A stretch of 64,000 nucleotides of DNA from Nicotiana tabacum (lineage: Eukaryota; Streptophyta; Magnoliopsida; Solanales; Solanaceae), in assembly GCF_000715075.1 (NCBI RefSeq), contig NC_134088.1:1612001-1676000 (forward strand), read 5' to 3'. Positions 1 to 11,709 of the stretch are shown in pieces (the first letter of the stretch is position 1; every line of letters starts with the position of its first letter). The translations under genes and the position numbers were made by a program. The notes beneath the pieces are model-generated. The model was given only the letters and a program-made list of their open reading frames with translations. It was not told the origin of the DNA and made no database searches.

Positions 1-708
1 AGCAATATAATTATTCAAATGATAGTTGAACAACATTATGATGCGTCAAACAATACATTTTTATTTAAAATTAATTCTTTTAAAACTGGAAGAAGGGAGA
101 CATACGAAATATTATAATCAGAAAAATGTGGTCAAACATTTTTAATACATCAATAAAAAAGTGAGACATAAATATATTACTTGCTCTGTCCTAATTTATA
201 TGTCATACTTTTCTCTTTAGTCTGTCTTATATTTTAAAAATAATTTAATCTAAATTTCTCATTTTACCCCTGATGAAATATTTTATTAACCACATAAATG
301 TTTATACCTTATTTTATTTCACATGTTTTAAAAATATTTCTTTTAAATTCCGTGCCTAGTTAAATACGATCACAGGGACAGAGTTGGACACAGATAGATA
401 ACATTATTTTTTAGAATTGGCTTTTAGTATGCATTCAACGGACTATCTTCTTGAAAGCACTAGAGAAACACTAATGAGGATGAAGTAGACACCACTGTGA
501 TAAGTCAAATTAATATTAAAATGAACAAGATAATTATATAAAGAAAAAAAAAAAGTTATCCTGATCAAATAAATTTTAGGATTGGTATTGATTGAGGAAT
601 TGCTTGACCCACCACCTTCGTTTGTAATATGATTAAACCACCAATTCCTATCTTAATTGGGGCTGATTTAAGTCAAACATATAGTCAAATGTTTTTTTTT
701 TTTTAATT
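1..708. other. AT-rich intergenic DNA, no gene seen
   Basis: AT-rich sequence with poly-A and poly-T runs and no long reading frame. I recognise no gene or complete transposon here. It ends in the first copy of the target duplication of the adjacent LINE (709-724). Confidence 0.6.
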
Positions 709-724
709 TCTCGTTTGGTATTTG

Positions 725-1054
725 AGATGAGTTTGTTAAGGTGGATATGTGGGCATACTCGATTGGATAAGATTAGGAATGAAGTTATTCAGAAAAAGGT
801 GGGAGTAGCCCCTGTGGAGGATAAGATGCGGGAGGCGAGGTTGAGATGGTTCGGGCATGTTAAGATGAGAAGTATAGAAGCCCCAGTTAGAAGGTGCGAG
901 CAGTTAGCCTTGGCGGGCAGCAGGAGGGGTAGAGGTAGGCCTAAGAAGTCTTGTGGAGAGGTTATTAGGCGAACATAGCACGGCTGGAGCTGACTAAGGA
1001 CATGGCCCTAGACAGAAGGGTATGGAGGTCAAAGATTAAGGTAGAAGGTTCGTA
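725..1054 (+). pseudogene. LINE reverse transcriptase C-terminal fragment
   Basis: The frame from 715 to 978 encodes a peptide with RWFGHVKMR and a basic [10 protein letters not shown] stretch, the conserved tail of plant RTE-type LINE reverse transcriptases. A stop follows at about 976. The expected continuation (ARLELTKDMALDRR) resumes in another frame and runs to a stop near 1054, so there is a frameshift as well as the 5' truncation. The catalytic palm domain is absent and no activity is expected. Identification rests on motif recognition and fits the flanking duplication. Confidence 0.82.
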
Positions 1055-1351
1055 GGTAGTCGACCGTTTCTCTGTCTTACTCAGTTCGCTAGTATTAGTG
1101 TTAGTATGATATCTTTTATTCGTAGATGGCTATTACTACTTAGAGTTTAACTGCATTCTTGAATTCAATCTTATTTCATCTTGTTGTTATTCTTAATTGT
1201 TGCAATTACCTTTTCTTTTTCAGTCTAGCCGAGGGTCTATCGGAAACAACCTCTCTTCCCTTCCAGGGGTAGGGGTAAGACTGCGTACATCTTACCCTCC
1301 CCAAACTCCACTTGTGAAAAAATACTGGGTTTATTATTATTATTGTTATTG
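725..1351 (+). mobile_element. 5'-truncated RTE-type LINE insertion
   Basis: The insertion carries the C-terminal end of a non-LTR reverse transcriptase ORF. Next comes the 3' region typical of Solanaceae RTE LINEs and TS-type SINEs: a block reading GAGGGTCTATCGGAAACA, then a T/G-rich segment, then a TTA/TTG-rich tail (about 1328-1351). A 16-bp direct repeat, TCTCGTTTGGTATTTG, flanks it at 709-724 and 1352-1367, which is the expected target-site duplication. The 5' end is lost, as is usual for incomplete reverse transcription. Confidence 0.88.
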
Positions 1352-1367
1352 TCTCGTTTGGTATTTG

Positions 1368-2038
1368 GTATCTGTATTTGAGCCTCGACTAATCTAGATT
1401 TGCAATGCAAAAGGCCTATATTTAAAGGGACAAGCAATCCATACCAACAAAAATTTATTCTCAAACTCGAAAACTCCGGTTAAAAGTGAAAAATTATCAA
1501 TATTATAGAACAGATAAATTTGAACATCATTTCTCTAAAAATCATATATAAATGCTTGTCTTGTCATGTTCTTTTATTAGATGTTACAAATTAATTTGAG
1601 TATTCAATCTAAAATCTTAAAATAATAGGAGAAGTGACCCGAAATTTGTATGAGTTACTTTAGAATGTGAGAATATGCTTGACACATGCAAATTTACTGT
1701 AATACGTTGTAAACAATTTGATATCCAACTGAAAATCTCAAAAGATGGAATGGTCAAAGACATTACCTCATTTGTTTTCACGAAAATTAAGACGTATGAA
1801 TCTGAATACACATCCAAATATTAATATGTATATTAAAATTAAAACGACTGAATCAGAATACACATCTGAATATTAAGATGTTGTATTAAGATCTGAATAT
1901 TGAATCATTAAGACTATTTGTTTTCTCAACTCTGAATATGTTAAAATTGTCTTTATTTAAAAATTAATAAATATAAATTCAAATCAATTAGTACCAATTA
2001 ATCTAATACTATATTAATAAAATAATTTTTAAAAATTA
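1368..2038. other. AT-rich DNA with recurring CTTAAT/CAGATCT-like motifs
   Basis: No coding sequence is supported. Between about 1810 and 1930 short motifs recur, such as CATCTGAATATTAAGAT and AAGATCTGAATATTGAATC. Their reverse complements resemble motifs at 17450-17640, on the far side of the nested LTR elements. This may be an older small DNA transposon that the LTR insertion split, but no terminal repeats could be defined. Confidence 0.35.
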
Positions 2039-2360
2039 TATGGTGGTTGATAGTGTGATGGCTAACAGTGGTAGTTGCAGGTACTGATTGGGTAATGGCT
2101 GGTGGTGGTGGTGGTTGATACTGGTGATTACTGATAATAGTAGTGGGTGATATATAGTGATATTTGATGGTGATGATTGGTGATTATTGTGATAATGATA
2201 GTTGATGGTGATGGTTGTAAATGCTGGCTAGAGGTAGTGACAACTGACATTCGTGCTTGGCAGTAGTGGTGGTTGTGGCTGAGGATAGTGGTAATGGGTG
2301 GTGGGTAGCGGATGGTAATAGTCTATAATGGTGGAGGACATCGATAACAGTGGTTGATGA
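2039..2360 (+). repeat. Degenerate GGT/GAT-rich minisatellite
   Basis: About 320 bp composed almost wholly of GGT, GAT and AGT triplets (for example TGGTGGTGGTGGTTGATA). It is strongly strand-asymmetric and purine/T-rich with no fixed period. The reading frame on the other strand here only translates low-complexity sequence and is not a gene. It lies about 60 bp before the LTR element at 2419. Confidence 0.7.
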
Positions 2361-2418
2361 TGAATAGTGGTGAAAGTATAGGAGTAATAGTGAAATATTA
2401 CTTTTATATAAATTCTTG

Positions 2419-5057
2419 TGTAATGATCTGGTCGTTCTTCTGAGAGTTCAAGTCCCATTTCCCCCATCTATGCTTATTTATATGTTGTTCAGTTGTGTTG
2501 AGTTGTATCGAGTTGGTAGGTTTGCGTTCGGAGTAGTTTTGGAGTGAAATGAATACTTAGTCTCTTAGTTAGCAAGCTAAGTTAGAAAAGTCAATCGGAG
2601 TTGAACTATTAGTGAACGAACTCAGATTTGGATTTTTTATGATTTGGTTAGTTTCGTTGGGTGATTTTAGACTTAGGAGTATGTTTGAAATATAATTTGG
2701 AGGTCCGTGGTAGAATTAGGCTTGAATTGGCGAAACTTGGAAGTTTAGAAGTTCTTAGGCTTGAATTCGAGGTTGATTTGGTATTTTGGTGTTGTTTTGA
2801 GTGTTTTGGAGGTTCAGCTAAGTTCAGGTAGTGATATATGACTTTTTGGAATTATTGGTTGAGATCCCGAGGGTCTCGGGTGAGTTTCGGAGAGGTTTGG
2901 GTTGTGTTGCGCTCGTTTTTTTTATGTTTCGACGTTGTTTCTTCGAGCATAAATGATATCATATTGAACAAATGATCAACGATTTTTTTTTATTGAAGCA
3001 TTAGATCCATATCGTAATTACAGACCCATAGCAAAAAGAATCGTCAAATTTGAACATCGTATGAGGATTTTAGGGTCATTTTACTAAGAATTAGGTTGCC
3101 AGATTTTTTGGATTAATTACGAAATTGTCACTATCAGCGTATTTAAAAATCTGCATTATTTGCAAATATTAAAACCTACATATCTCATTCATTATAAGGT
3201 CAAATTGAATGATTCAAAAGCCTAACTTGACTATAATTTCACAAGGAATCCATTGGAGTCATAAAATATGAGTTTAGGGATCGTTTGGCATGAGAAACGA
3301 GGCAAAATAGCTAGTAGAAAAATATATAAACTAAGGGTTTGTTCATTCGATCATATTTTGAGTTGGGGAGCTCGGATTTGGGCGATTTTCACCATATGGA
3401 TTGGGATAAGTGTTCTATACTCGGTTTGGTTATATTTCATGAATCCATCATCGTTTTTGGGATTTGATTGATGATTTCAAAGTGAAATTGAGGGAGTTGG
3501 GGCTTGAGTTTTGGAGAGTTTTAAGTGAGAATTTGAGGGACCAAGCGGAGTCTGATTTTAATAAATTTTATATGGTTAGACTTGGGAGAGAACGAGGTTT
3601 ATGATTCTGCCCTTTTTGACTGATTCCGAGACGTGGACCCAAGGCCGGGTTTTGGCCGATTTTGGATTTTTGATATACTTTATAGTGTTTATTGTGGAAT
3701 TTGATTCTTTAGTATATGTTGATGGTATTAATCTGATTATGGTTAGATTCGGAGCTTTTGGAGACCGAGTCCAGAGTCGAGGGCATCCCGGAGTAGGATT
3801 TTACAGTGTTGAGGTAAGTAACAGTTTTAACTCTGGTTTTGAGGATATAAACCAGGAGAATTTGATATCATGTGATTGTTTTGAAGTGATACCCACGCTA
3901 GGTGATGGGCGTGTGGGTGTATACCTCGAGGGATTGAGACTTGATCCGTCCCGTGAGGCTGCGAGGCCTAATAGTTATCATCTGGGTTTACATACCTACT
4001 TGTTGTTGAACTTGTCTGTCTTCATGTTAGAGATCATGCTTAGGCTTTATTCATACCCACATTATTTGTATTTAGTCATAGAAATTATTGTACATGTTTA
4101 CCTCCGTCTCTATTATTTGCTAATATGATGTGATACTTGATGTGGGTTGTGTCCCCTTATTTGTTGATGATGGTGAGGCTAGTGAGGTACATGATTGAGT
4201 GAGGCCGAGGGCCTGGTTGTGAGGATATTGATACCATAGCGCGTGAGTTGTTCGCGTAGCACGTGAGTTGACCGTGCGGGTCCAGGTATTGATACCATAG
4301 CGCGTGAGTTGTCTGCGTAGCACCTGAGTTGACCGTGCGGATCCAGGTATTGATATGATGGCACGTGAGTTGTCCGTGCTTAGCTAGTGAGCGCAGAGTG
4401 TTGAGTGTATAGAGTGTTGAGTGGTGAGTGTTGAGTGTGAGTGCTGAGTGATGGAGTGACATTACTGTGAAGTTGCATTTACTTTTGTTGTTGCTGCATT
4501 TATCTGTTAAATTTCTTTGTGGTTTTTACTGAGTTATGGAATTTACCTGTTTATTCATGTTTATTTTTTTAAAAATTGTGAAAATAAATAATTGGAATGT
4601 TTTACTTAGCTCGTCACTACTGCTAAGTTCCTTAGTTATTTCTGTTACTACTGAGGTGGTTGTACTCATATTACACCATGCACTTTATGTGCAGATCCAG
4701 GTAAGTTAGAGTGCGGCGATCGTTGAGTTCAGGTCGGCTATCTTTGGAGACTGCAAGGTAGCTGCTAGCGTCCGCAGGACCTTGTTACTCCTTTTGTCGT
4801 TTTTTCTTTTAGACAGTTATATATCTTAGTTCATAGTTTTAGATGCTTATGACTTAGTGACACCCCGATGTTTGGGACTCGTTTTCGTATTCTATATTAT
4901 TTATATTTAGAGTTGGTTTAGTTTATCAGGAATTAAATTATTGCAAATGTTTTATTAAATTCTTATAATCAAATTAATAGTGATATTTTGGGAAGTAGGC
5001 TTGCCTTGTAACACGATAGGCGCTATCACGACCATGGTTAGATTTTGGGTCGTGACA
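2419..5057 (+). repeat. 5' LTR of outer element
   Basis: About 2.64 kb, starting TGTAATGATC and ending GGGTCGTGACA. It aligns with 5631-5733 plus 14977-17439. The copies differ by visible indels: a ~115-bp stretch near 2850-2985 is missing from the 3' copy, and a ~42-bp stretch present near 16725-16770 is missing from this one. The reading frame at 3601-4128 lies wholly inside the LTR, matches no family I know and is probably chance. Confidence 0.92.
4217..4456 (+). repeat. Tandem sub-repeats inside outer LTR
   Basis: Two and a half imperfect units of about 65 bp contain ATTGATACCATAGCGCGTG and GCACGTGAGTTGACCGTGCG. They are followed by a ~10-bp minisatellite built on GAGTGTTGAGTG. The same block recurs in the 3' LTR at about 16570-16845 with different unit numbers. 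Confidence 0.75.
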
Positions 5058-5060
5058 AGT

Positions 5061-5072
5061 TGGTATCAGAGC
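5061..5072 (+). promoter_or_regulatory. Primer binding site, initiator-Met-tRNA type (outer element)
   Basis: TGGTATCAGAGC lies 3 bases after the 5' LTR end at 5057. It is the standard plant primer site complementary to the 3' end of initiator methionine tRNA and fixes the plus orientation. Confidence 0.92.
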
Positions 5073-5617
5073 CTAGATTACATAAGTCTAACGAGTCATG
5101 AGAGGGTTTAGTAGAGTCTTGCGGATCGGTATGGAGACGTCTGTACTTATCTTTGAGAGGCTACGGAATCTTTAGGAAAACTTCACCTTCTTGAATTCTT
5201 ATCGTGCGGTATTGATTCAGCTTGAAGTGTAACTCTTTGAATTCCTTCCACGCATTCGTATATACATATGAGTGCTCGGTATCAGTTATGCATCGATGGA
5301 TTGTGATTCCCTGGATGAGGTGCGAGGTGTGATTTCTATATGTTGACGTTGGGCCAGTCTGGAGGACTTGAGGCGGGGTTTTGACTATAGACTGAGCACT
5401 GAGGTGTTGATTGTGTGAGCACGTGCTTGTGGACTTATATGTCTAGTAGTGTTCCTATAGTGGAAATGGTGGCTGGATGGATACATGATGAGTATGATGT
5501 GACCGCGAGATGAGTTCATATGATTTGAATGTGATGAGAAGGATTTGCTTAAGGTGATACAGCGATCTGATGGCTTTTGGAACAAATCTGGGCACGTTCG
5601 AGGACGAACGTTTGTTT

Positions 5618-5630
5618 AAGAGGGGGAGGA
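5618..5630 (+). promoter_or_regulatory. Polypurine tract of outer element
   Basis: AAGAGGGGGAGGA directly abuts the 3' LTR start TGTAACGATC at 5631, where plus-strand DNA synthesis would be primed. Confidence 0.9.
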
Positions 5631-5733
5631 TGTAACGATCAGGTCGTTCGTTCTGAGAGTTCAAGCCCCATTTCCCTCATATATGCTTATTTATGTGTTG
5701 TTCAGCTGTGTTGAGCTGTATCGAGTTGCTAGG
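5631..5733 (+). repeat. 3' LTR of outer element, first part
   Basis: The first ~100 bp of the 3' LTR matches 2419-2517 closely. It is cut at CTAGG (5729-5733), the target duplication of the nested element. Confidence 0.92.
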
Positions 5734-7720
5734 TGTCACGACCCAAACTGGAGGGCCATGACTAGCACCCGACCATACTTGCCGAGCACTAACGTACATT
5801 TTATCTAACCTTTTTTTATTATATTTTAGGGTTGACGATATCAATATAAATGGTAGACATGGATCATGGACAACCAACAATAAAATATGATGGCATGAAC
5901 ATATATAGCAGGGGATGACCAGACAATCAAGAAACTACATATAAGGTACGAGCTACCACGCTACCATGAAAGACTATACAACAAAAACCAGCGGACAAGG
6001 CATACCAAACTATACATGAGTTGACACTTGTCTATGAGCCTCTAAATGAACATAAGTGCTGCAACATAGCCGGAACAGGGCCCCGACATACCCATAATGT
6101 CTATAACAAAAATTCATACCAAGGCCACGGCAAGTCCGGAGAAGGGATCTCGCCAATCACTGCTGAACTGGACAACCTACTGTGGTGGGGGAGCTGCACC
6201 TGACTGTCTATTAGGGCCTGCAGCACGACATGCAGCATCCACAAACAAAAGGACGTCAGTACGAATAAAGTACTGAGTATGTAAGGCAGGGAACCATAAA
6301 TACGAACAATAATGTAAGGAGGGATAGAGAATATATAACCTGAAACATCTGAGTACCTCTGAGGGCTACTGACATGAAATGCATGATACATATGTATGTA
6401 TACATAAACTTTTAAAACATACACCTTTGTGGGCATCATCATCATCATATCGTACCCAGTCATAATAGGCTCGATAAAAACGTACCCGGCCATCATAAGG
6501 CTCGGTAGAATCGTACCCGGCCACGTGGAGCTCGGTAAAACCCAACTGATCAGTGGTTGCACAATATGTGCCGTACCCGGCCGACTATAGCGCGGCTCGG
6601 TAGAGTAAAATAGATACATATATATAATGCATGCTCGACTCATGGAATCACATTCTAAACCTTTCGGAGTGACGTAAGGTCGGTATCCTCTGTACACGTT
6701 ATTAGGACCAACTCTTCATTACGAACCTTATAAGAATCAGGAAGTACCAACAACATTGATAACATAAGAATAAGAGAAGCAACATTAACATCAATCGTTC
6801 CATAAGAGGGAAAGCAATGTAAGTACTGCTAGCTTCTAAGAGTAGAGTATCTTTGGAAGCTCGTTCATTACATTATGTACAATCGGAGTCGTGCAAAAGA
6901 AGAAAAGGGATAGCCTCAAATACCTTGTATATACTTCCCCAATCACAAGCTATGCAATTGTCACAACTCCTTAGTCTTACTTGTTGGATAACTCAGCCCT
7001 TCTCTTGGTTTTTCAAACTCTAGGTTTTACCTTCAAATAGAACTTCAAAGAGAGGGAAAATCGATTAGGGTTTGTGTGGGATTTTTGGGAGGAGTTGTAG
7101 GGGTTAACTTTGGTTTTGAGGGTCTGAAATATGGATGAAATAACTGAGTTCATAACCCCTTAAAAGTCCTCTCTTGGCCGACTTAGGTCTTTTAATTTTG
7201 TCCTATCATTTTGGCAAGTAGGTGATGCACCTACTTGTCGTCTACCAATCTGCGCAAGCTTGCGAAAATATGAATATATCTATACTCTGAGATCGTATTG
7301 ACAAATACGATCTTTAATTTGGTGGGTAGATCACCCCGTAATTCCTTGTAAATTAGGAGAAAAGCTTAGAAACATTTAACCTAATGTTTAAGTAAAATTA
7401 TGAATCCTAAGTTGCGACAACATTTGTCGACTTTTGTTTCATAACTCATTTGACTTCAAGACTTATGATACGGATATATATATGATTCAAATACCTTAAT
7501 ACGTGACCTCTTGGGTGTATTAAGAACCTCTAGGTTTACCTGAAAATACGAGTTACAACATCCTTGATTCGTTTAACTTCTAATACTTGTTAATCACCCT
7601 TATACACCCTTGTATCACTTAAGACCAATAGGATTAACTTCTTATCATTCAAAGGTAATTCCTTCTTGGATTTATGTTAACTAATATATGGCATGAACTA
7701 ACGCGTGTGGATATGGGTTG
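5734..7720 (-). repeat. 3' LTR of nested chromovirus
   Basis: It matches 12954-14971 closely. It lacks about 28 bp near 7305 (present at about 14525-14555) and its last five bases (TAACA in the other copy), so the purine tract abuts GGGTTG directly. The minus-strand frame at 6101-6697 is unrelated to any family I know and is LTR sequence. Confidence 0.93.
6448..6605 (-). repeat. Four ~32-bp sub-repeats inside nested LTR
   Basis: Units built on CGTACCCGGCC followed by GGCTCGGTA occur near 6448, 6480, 6511 and 6570. The matching block in the other LTR is at about 13669-13823. A short ATC run precedes them. These are internal LTR repeats of unknown role. Confidence 0.75.
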
Positions 7721-7735
7721 CCTTCCCCCTTTAGG
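7721..7735 (-). promoter_or_regulatory. Polypurine tract of nested chromovirus
   Basis: On the minus strand it reads CCTAAAGGGGGAAGG and directly abuts the 3' LTR. It is preceded by GAGGACGAATGTT, nearly the same context as in the outer element. Confidence 0.9.
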
Positions 7736-7941
7736 AACATTCGTCCTCGATGTAAGGGTTCATGGGGAGTTTAAATCATCGTGGATTCCGGCCAAGTTTC
7801 TCCCATAAATAGAGGACAAACTTGCAAGCAGTTAACTCAACGTATGGCCTTACAAGAGTATGCAAAGCATTATGGACATGTACATTATCTGCATATCACC
7901 ATTTTGTATTAAGGAAGAGTATTCTCAAGTTATTGCTTACC

Positions 7942-8451
7942 TCATAGAGCCATTTCACCTTCCAATGTATCATGTGTTCCACCAGCATCCTTGTTATCTT
8001 CATTCTGGAATAGGTACGGGTATTTAGACTTCATCTCCTCTTCTGCTTCCCATGTTATTTCTTCCATATTCTTGTTCCTCCACAATACTTTGATGGAAGC
8101 TACATCTTTTGTTCTCAGCTTGCGGACTTGTCGATCTAATATAGCCACTGGCACTTCTTCATATGATAGGTCCTCTGTAACCTGTACATCTTTGATAGGG
8201 ACGACTCGAGAAGGGTCTCCAATACATTTCCTCAACATAGATACATGGAATACCGGGTGGACAAATTTCAATTCGGATGGCAATTCTAACTCATAAGCAA
8301 CCTGTCCAATCCGTCGAAGAATTTTATATGGCCCGATATACCTTGGACTCAGCTTACCTTTCTTCCCAAAACGCATAATACCCTTCATTGGTGAGATCCT
8401 CAGGAAAACCCAATCACCAACCTCAAACTCCAGAATCATGACGTCGGACAT
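7942..8451 (-). pseudogene. Integrase C-terminal domain and chromodomain-like tail
   Basis: Encodes the end of the Pol polyprotein. The integrase C-terminal SH3-like region has GDWVFLR and a [15 protein letters not shown] motif that reads as the GPF/Y-type module. [11 protein letters not shown] follows. The last ~50 residues ([19 protein letters not shown]) are a chromodomain-like segment of the degenerate plant type, thought to guide integration into heterochromatin. The frame is offset from the upstream integrase block (8423-8722), so a frameshift lies near 8430-8450. It ends at a normal stop at 7942. Confidence 0.9.
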
Positions 8452-9676
8452 CGGAATAAGATTTTTGCCTGCTTTGTGCCATCCTCAATCGCTCCTGTAT
8501 CACTTTCACCTTCTCAATAGCTTGGTGAATCAAATCTGGCCCATATAATTCTGTTTCACCGACTTCGAACCATCCAACTGGTGATCTACATCTTCTCCCG
8601 TATAGTGCCTCGTATGGGGCCATTTTAATACTGGAATGGTAGCTATTATTGTAGGCAAATTCTATGAGTGGAAGATGGTCATCCCAATTTCCCTTAAAAT
8701 CTAGAACACATGCTTGTAGCATATCTTCCAGTGTCTGAATGGTACGTTCAGCCTATTCGTCAGTCTGCGGATGAAATGCGGTGTTGAGATTCACTTGTGT
8801 GCCTAAACCCTTCTGAAAAGACCTCCAAAAGTTAGCTGTAAATTGAGCTCCTCGGTCTGATATAATAGATAGCGGCACACCATGAAGCCTAACAATCTCC
8901 TTGATATACAACTTCGCATAATCTTCAGTCGTGTAAGTTGTCTTAACTGGCAGAAAATGGGCACATTTTGTAAGTCGATCAATTATCACCCAGATGGAGT
9001 CAAACTTATGATAAAAGCGAGGTAATCCAATAATGAAGTCCATATTAATCACCTCCTATTTCCAGATCGGAATCTCTATATTCTAAAGCAATCTACCGGG
9101 TTTCTGATATTCTATCTTTACTTGTTGACAATTGGGACACTGGGCTACAAATTCTGCAATAGACTTCTTCATGTTATCCCACCAATACTGCTCCTTGACA
9201 TCATGATACATCTTTGTCGAGCCGGGATGGATGGAATATCGGGATTGATGAATCTCATTCATAATCTTCTCTCGCAACCCTGCCACATTAGGCACACATA
9301 ATCGGCTCTGGTATCTCAGTGCCCCATCTCTTCCGATCTCAAAAGCCATACTTTTACACAGTTGAATGCTCTCTCTTAATCGTACTAAGATAGGATATTC
9401 ATATTGTCGTGCTTTTACCTCGGCTACCAAAGATGATTCTGATGTATTCTGTACAGTAACACCTCCGTCATCAGAGTCTAACAATCTGATTCTCATATTG
9501 GCTAGCTGATGAAGCTCTTTAGTCAACCCCCATCTACCTGCCTCAATATGTACTAAGCTTCCCATTGATTTACGGCTGAGAGCATCTGCCACAACATTGG
9601 CTTTACCGGGATGATACAATATCTCGACGTCGTAGTCTTTCAGTAATTCAAGCCACCTACGTTGCCTCAAATTCAA
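8423..9676 (-). pseudogene. Integrase core with zinc-binding N-terminus (nested element)
   Basis: The first block (9083-9676) holds the end of RNase H (KANVVADALSR) and the HHCC zinc finger (HQSRYSIH ... CPNC). The next (8753-9052) is the catalytic core, with the first Asp in IDRLTKCAHF and the second in SDRGAQF. The third (8423-8722) carries LPLIEFAYNNSYHSSI and APYEALYGRRCRSP. All share one frame but are separated by TAG stops at 9083-9085 and 8753-8755. The catalytic Glu is expected just after the second stop and the reading continues there with AERTIQ. The stops sit where family members usually have Gln, so CAG-to-TAG changes are likely. Not functional without readthrough. Confidence 0.92.
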
Positions 9677-10852
9677 CTCTTTCTGCTTGAAGATCTATTG
9701 TAAACTCTTGTGATCTGTGTAGATGTCAACATGGACGCCATATAAGTAGTGTCGTCATATCTTCAAAACATATATTACTGCAGCCAATTCCAAATCATGG
9801 GTTGGATAATTCTTTTCATGCTTCTTCAATTGTATTGATGCATAAGCAATCACCTTCCCATGCTGCATCAATGCGCACCCCAAACCTATACCTGAGGCAT
9901 CACAATATACCACATAACCTTTTGTTCCTTCAGGGAGAGTGAGCACTGGTGCGGATGTCAATCGATTCTTCAGCTCTTGAAAACTACGTTCACAAGTGTC
10001 AGACCACTGGAACTTGGTAGCTTTCTGTGTTAACTTAGTCAATGGTGATGATATAGAGGAAAACCCTTCTACAAACTGCCTATAATATCCTGCTAGCCCT
10101 AGGAAGCTGCGGACTTCTGATGGTGTTGTAGGTCTCGGCCAATTCTTTACTGCATCGATCTTCTGAGTGTCGACACTAATACCCTCGTTAGATATCACAT
10201 GGCCAAGGAACGCTACTGAGTTCAGCCAAAATTCACATTTGGAGAGCTTAGCATATAACTTACGATCCTGAAGCGTCTGTAATACTATCCGCAAGTGGCC
10301 CGCATGTTCCGCCTCCGAACAAGAATATACTAGAATGTCATCAATGAATACAATCATGAACACATCAAGATAGGGCCTAAATATAGTATTCATGAGATCC
10401 ATAAAAGCTGCTGGGGCATTTGTTAGCCCGAACGACATCACCAAGAACTCAAAGTGCCTGTATCTTGTCCGGAACGTCGTCTTTGGAATATCCTTCTCCT
10501 TAACCCTCACCTGATGATACCCTGAATGTAAATCAATCTTGGAGAAATACTTGGCACCCTGGAGTTGGTCAAACAGGTCATCAATTCTTGGAAGTGGATA
10601 CTTGTTCTTTATAGTAAACTTATTCAACTGTCGATAGTCGATACACATCCGTAACGACCCGTCTTTCTTCCGCACGAATAGGACTAGTGCACCCCAAGGT
10701 GAAGTGCTAGGTCTAATGAAGCCCTTATCCTTCAATTGCACCTTCAACTGCACCTTCAACTCTCGCAACTCTGCTGGGGCCATTCTGTATGGAGGGATAG
10801 AGATCGGTTGAGTGTCAGGCAACACATCAATGCTAAAATCAATCTCCCTTTA
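9677..10852 (-). pseudogene. Reverse transcriptase and RNase H (nested element)
   Basis: RT domains run in order: [31 protein letters not shown], the catalytic motif FIDDILVYS, and the connection region [11 protein letters not shown]. RNase H follows with [15 protein letters not shown]. The expected catalytic residues are visible. The frame is interrupted by a TAA at 10850-10852 upstream, a TGA at 9755-9757 and a TAG at 9695-9697 in RNase H. There is also a 12-base duplication near 10740-10760 that repeats the residues KVQL. The RT portion itself is open over 10825-9755. This is a decayed pol gene of a Tekay/Del element. Confidence 0.94.
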
Positions 10853-11709
10853 AGGAGGAAGGCCTGGGAATTCGTTGACCACGGGGATTGATTGTAAAGT
10901 AGGCGGCTTCGCCTCCGCATCCCTAACGCGAACGAAATGATAAATGTAACTTTTTGAGATCATTTTCCTTGCCTTAAGATAGGAAATAAACCTACCTTTT
11001 GGTGTAGCAATATTCCCTTTCCATTCAATGATGGGTTCACCAGGAAATTGAAACCTAACCATCTTCGTACGACAGTCAACATTTGCATAACATGAGGCCA
11101 ACCAGTCCATTACCATTATCACATCAAAATCAACCATTTCTAACTCAAATAAATTTGTCGAGGTTTGACGAGTACAAATCATCATATGCAACCTCTATAT
11201 ACCCTTCTAGCAATCACAGAATCTCCTATCGGAGTAGATACCGCAAGGGGTTTACTTATCAATTCAGGTTCAATGCCAAACTTATTAGCCACAAAGGGTG
11301 TAACATATGATAATGTAGATCCAGAATCAATCAGCGCATATACATCATAAGAAAACACAGATAATATACCTATAACAACATCTGGAGATGACTCGAGATC
11401 CTGTCGACCTACTAGATCATAGGTTCGAATTCGACCACCACTCAAACTCGGCACTGCACCTCTACCTCTACCACGACCTGTCGACTGCTGAAAACCTCGT
11501 GCTGGAGGTCGAACTGATGATGAAGAAGAAGACATAGATCCAGTCGGTTGAGCCATACCATCACCTCCCCTGTTAGGACAATACCACATCATATGGCCAG
11601 GTTGTCCGCAAGAATAACATGCATCAGAACCTCGACGGCACAGTCCAAAGTGGGCCTTGCTGCACTGATCACAACGTGGTATTGTGGGTCTCGTCTGACT
11701 AGTATCCAT
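10850..11709 (-). pseudogene. Gag zinc knuckle and aspartic protease (nested element)
   Basis: From 11709 to 11182 the protein has a CCHC zinc knuckle, CYSCGQPGHMMWYC, a Ser/Gly/Arg-rich linker, and the protease active-site loop ALIDSGSTLSYVTP. The rest of the protease (VIMVMDWLASCYANVDC) and the linker to RT lie at 10850-11191 in a different frame, so a frameshift falls near 11190. Gag upstream is in the same frame but is separated by a TAG at 11731-11733. The catalytic DSG triad is intact, but no continuous protein can be made. Confidence 0.92.

Larger units (their letters stand above)
5058..5630 (+). other. Internal region of outer element, 573 bp, non-coding
   Basis: Everything between the LTRs: primer site, a short leader, and the purine tract. 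No gag, protease, RT or integrase is detectable in any frame. The 3' end carries GAGGACGAACGTTTG, as in Tekay/Del elements just before their purine tract. This suggests an autonomous ancestor that lost its coding region by deletion. Confidence 0.85.

Noticed and set aside
3601..4128. 175-residue plus-strand frame
   Set aside because: Lies in the outer LTR. The 3' LTR copy keeps only 88 residues of it, so the frame is not conserved.
6101..6697. 198-residue minus-strand frame, with a 147-residue relative at 13321-13764
   Set aside because: Both are inside the LTRs of the nested element and cover its internal repeats. No family recognised.
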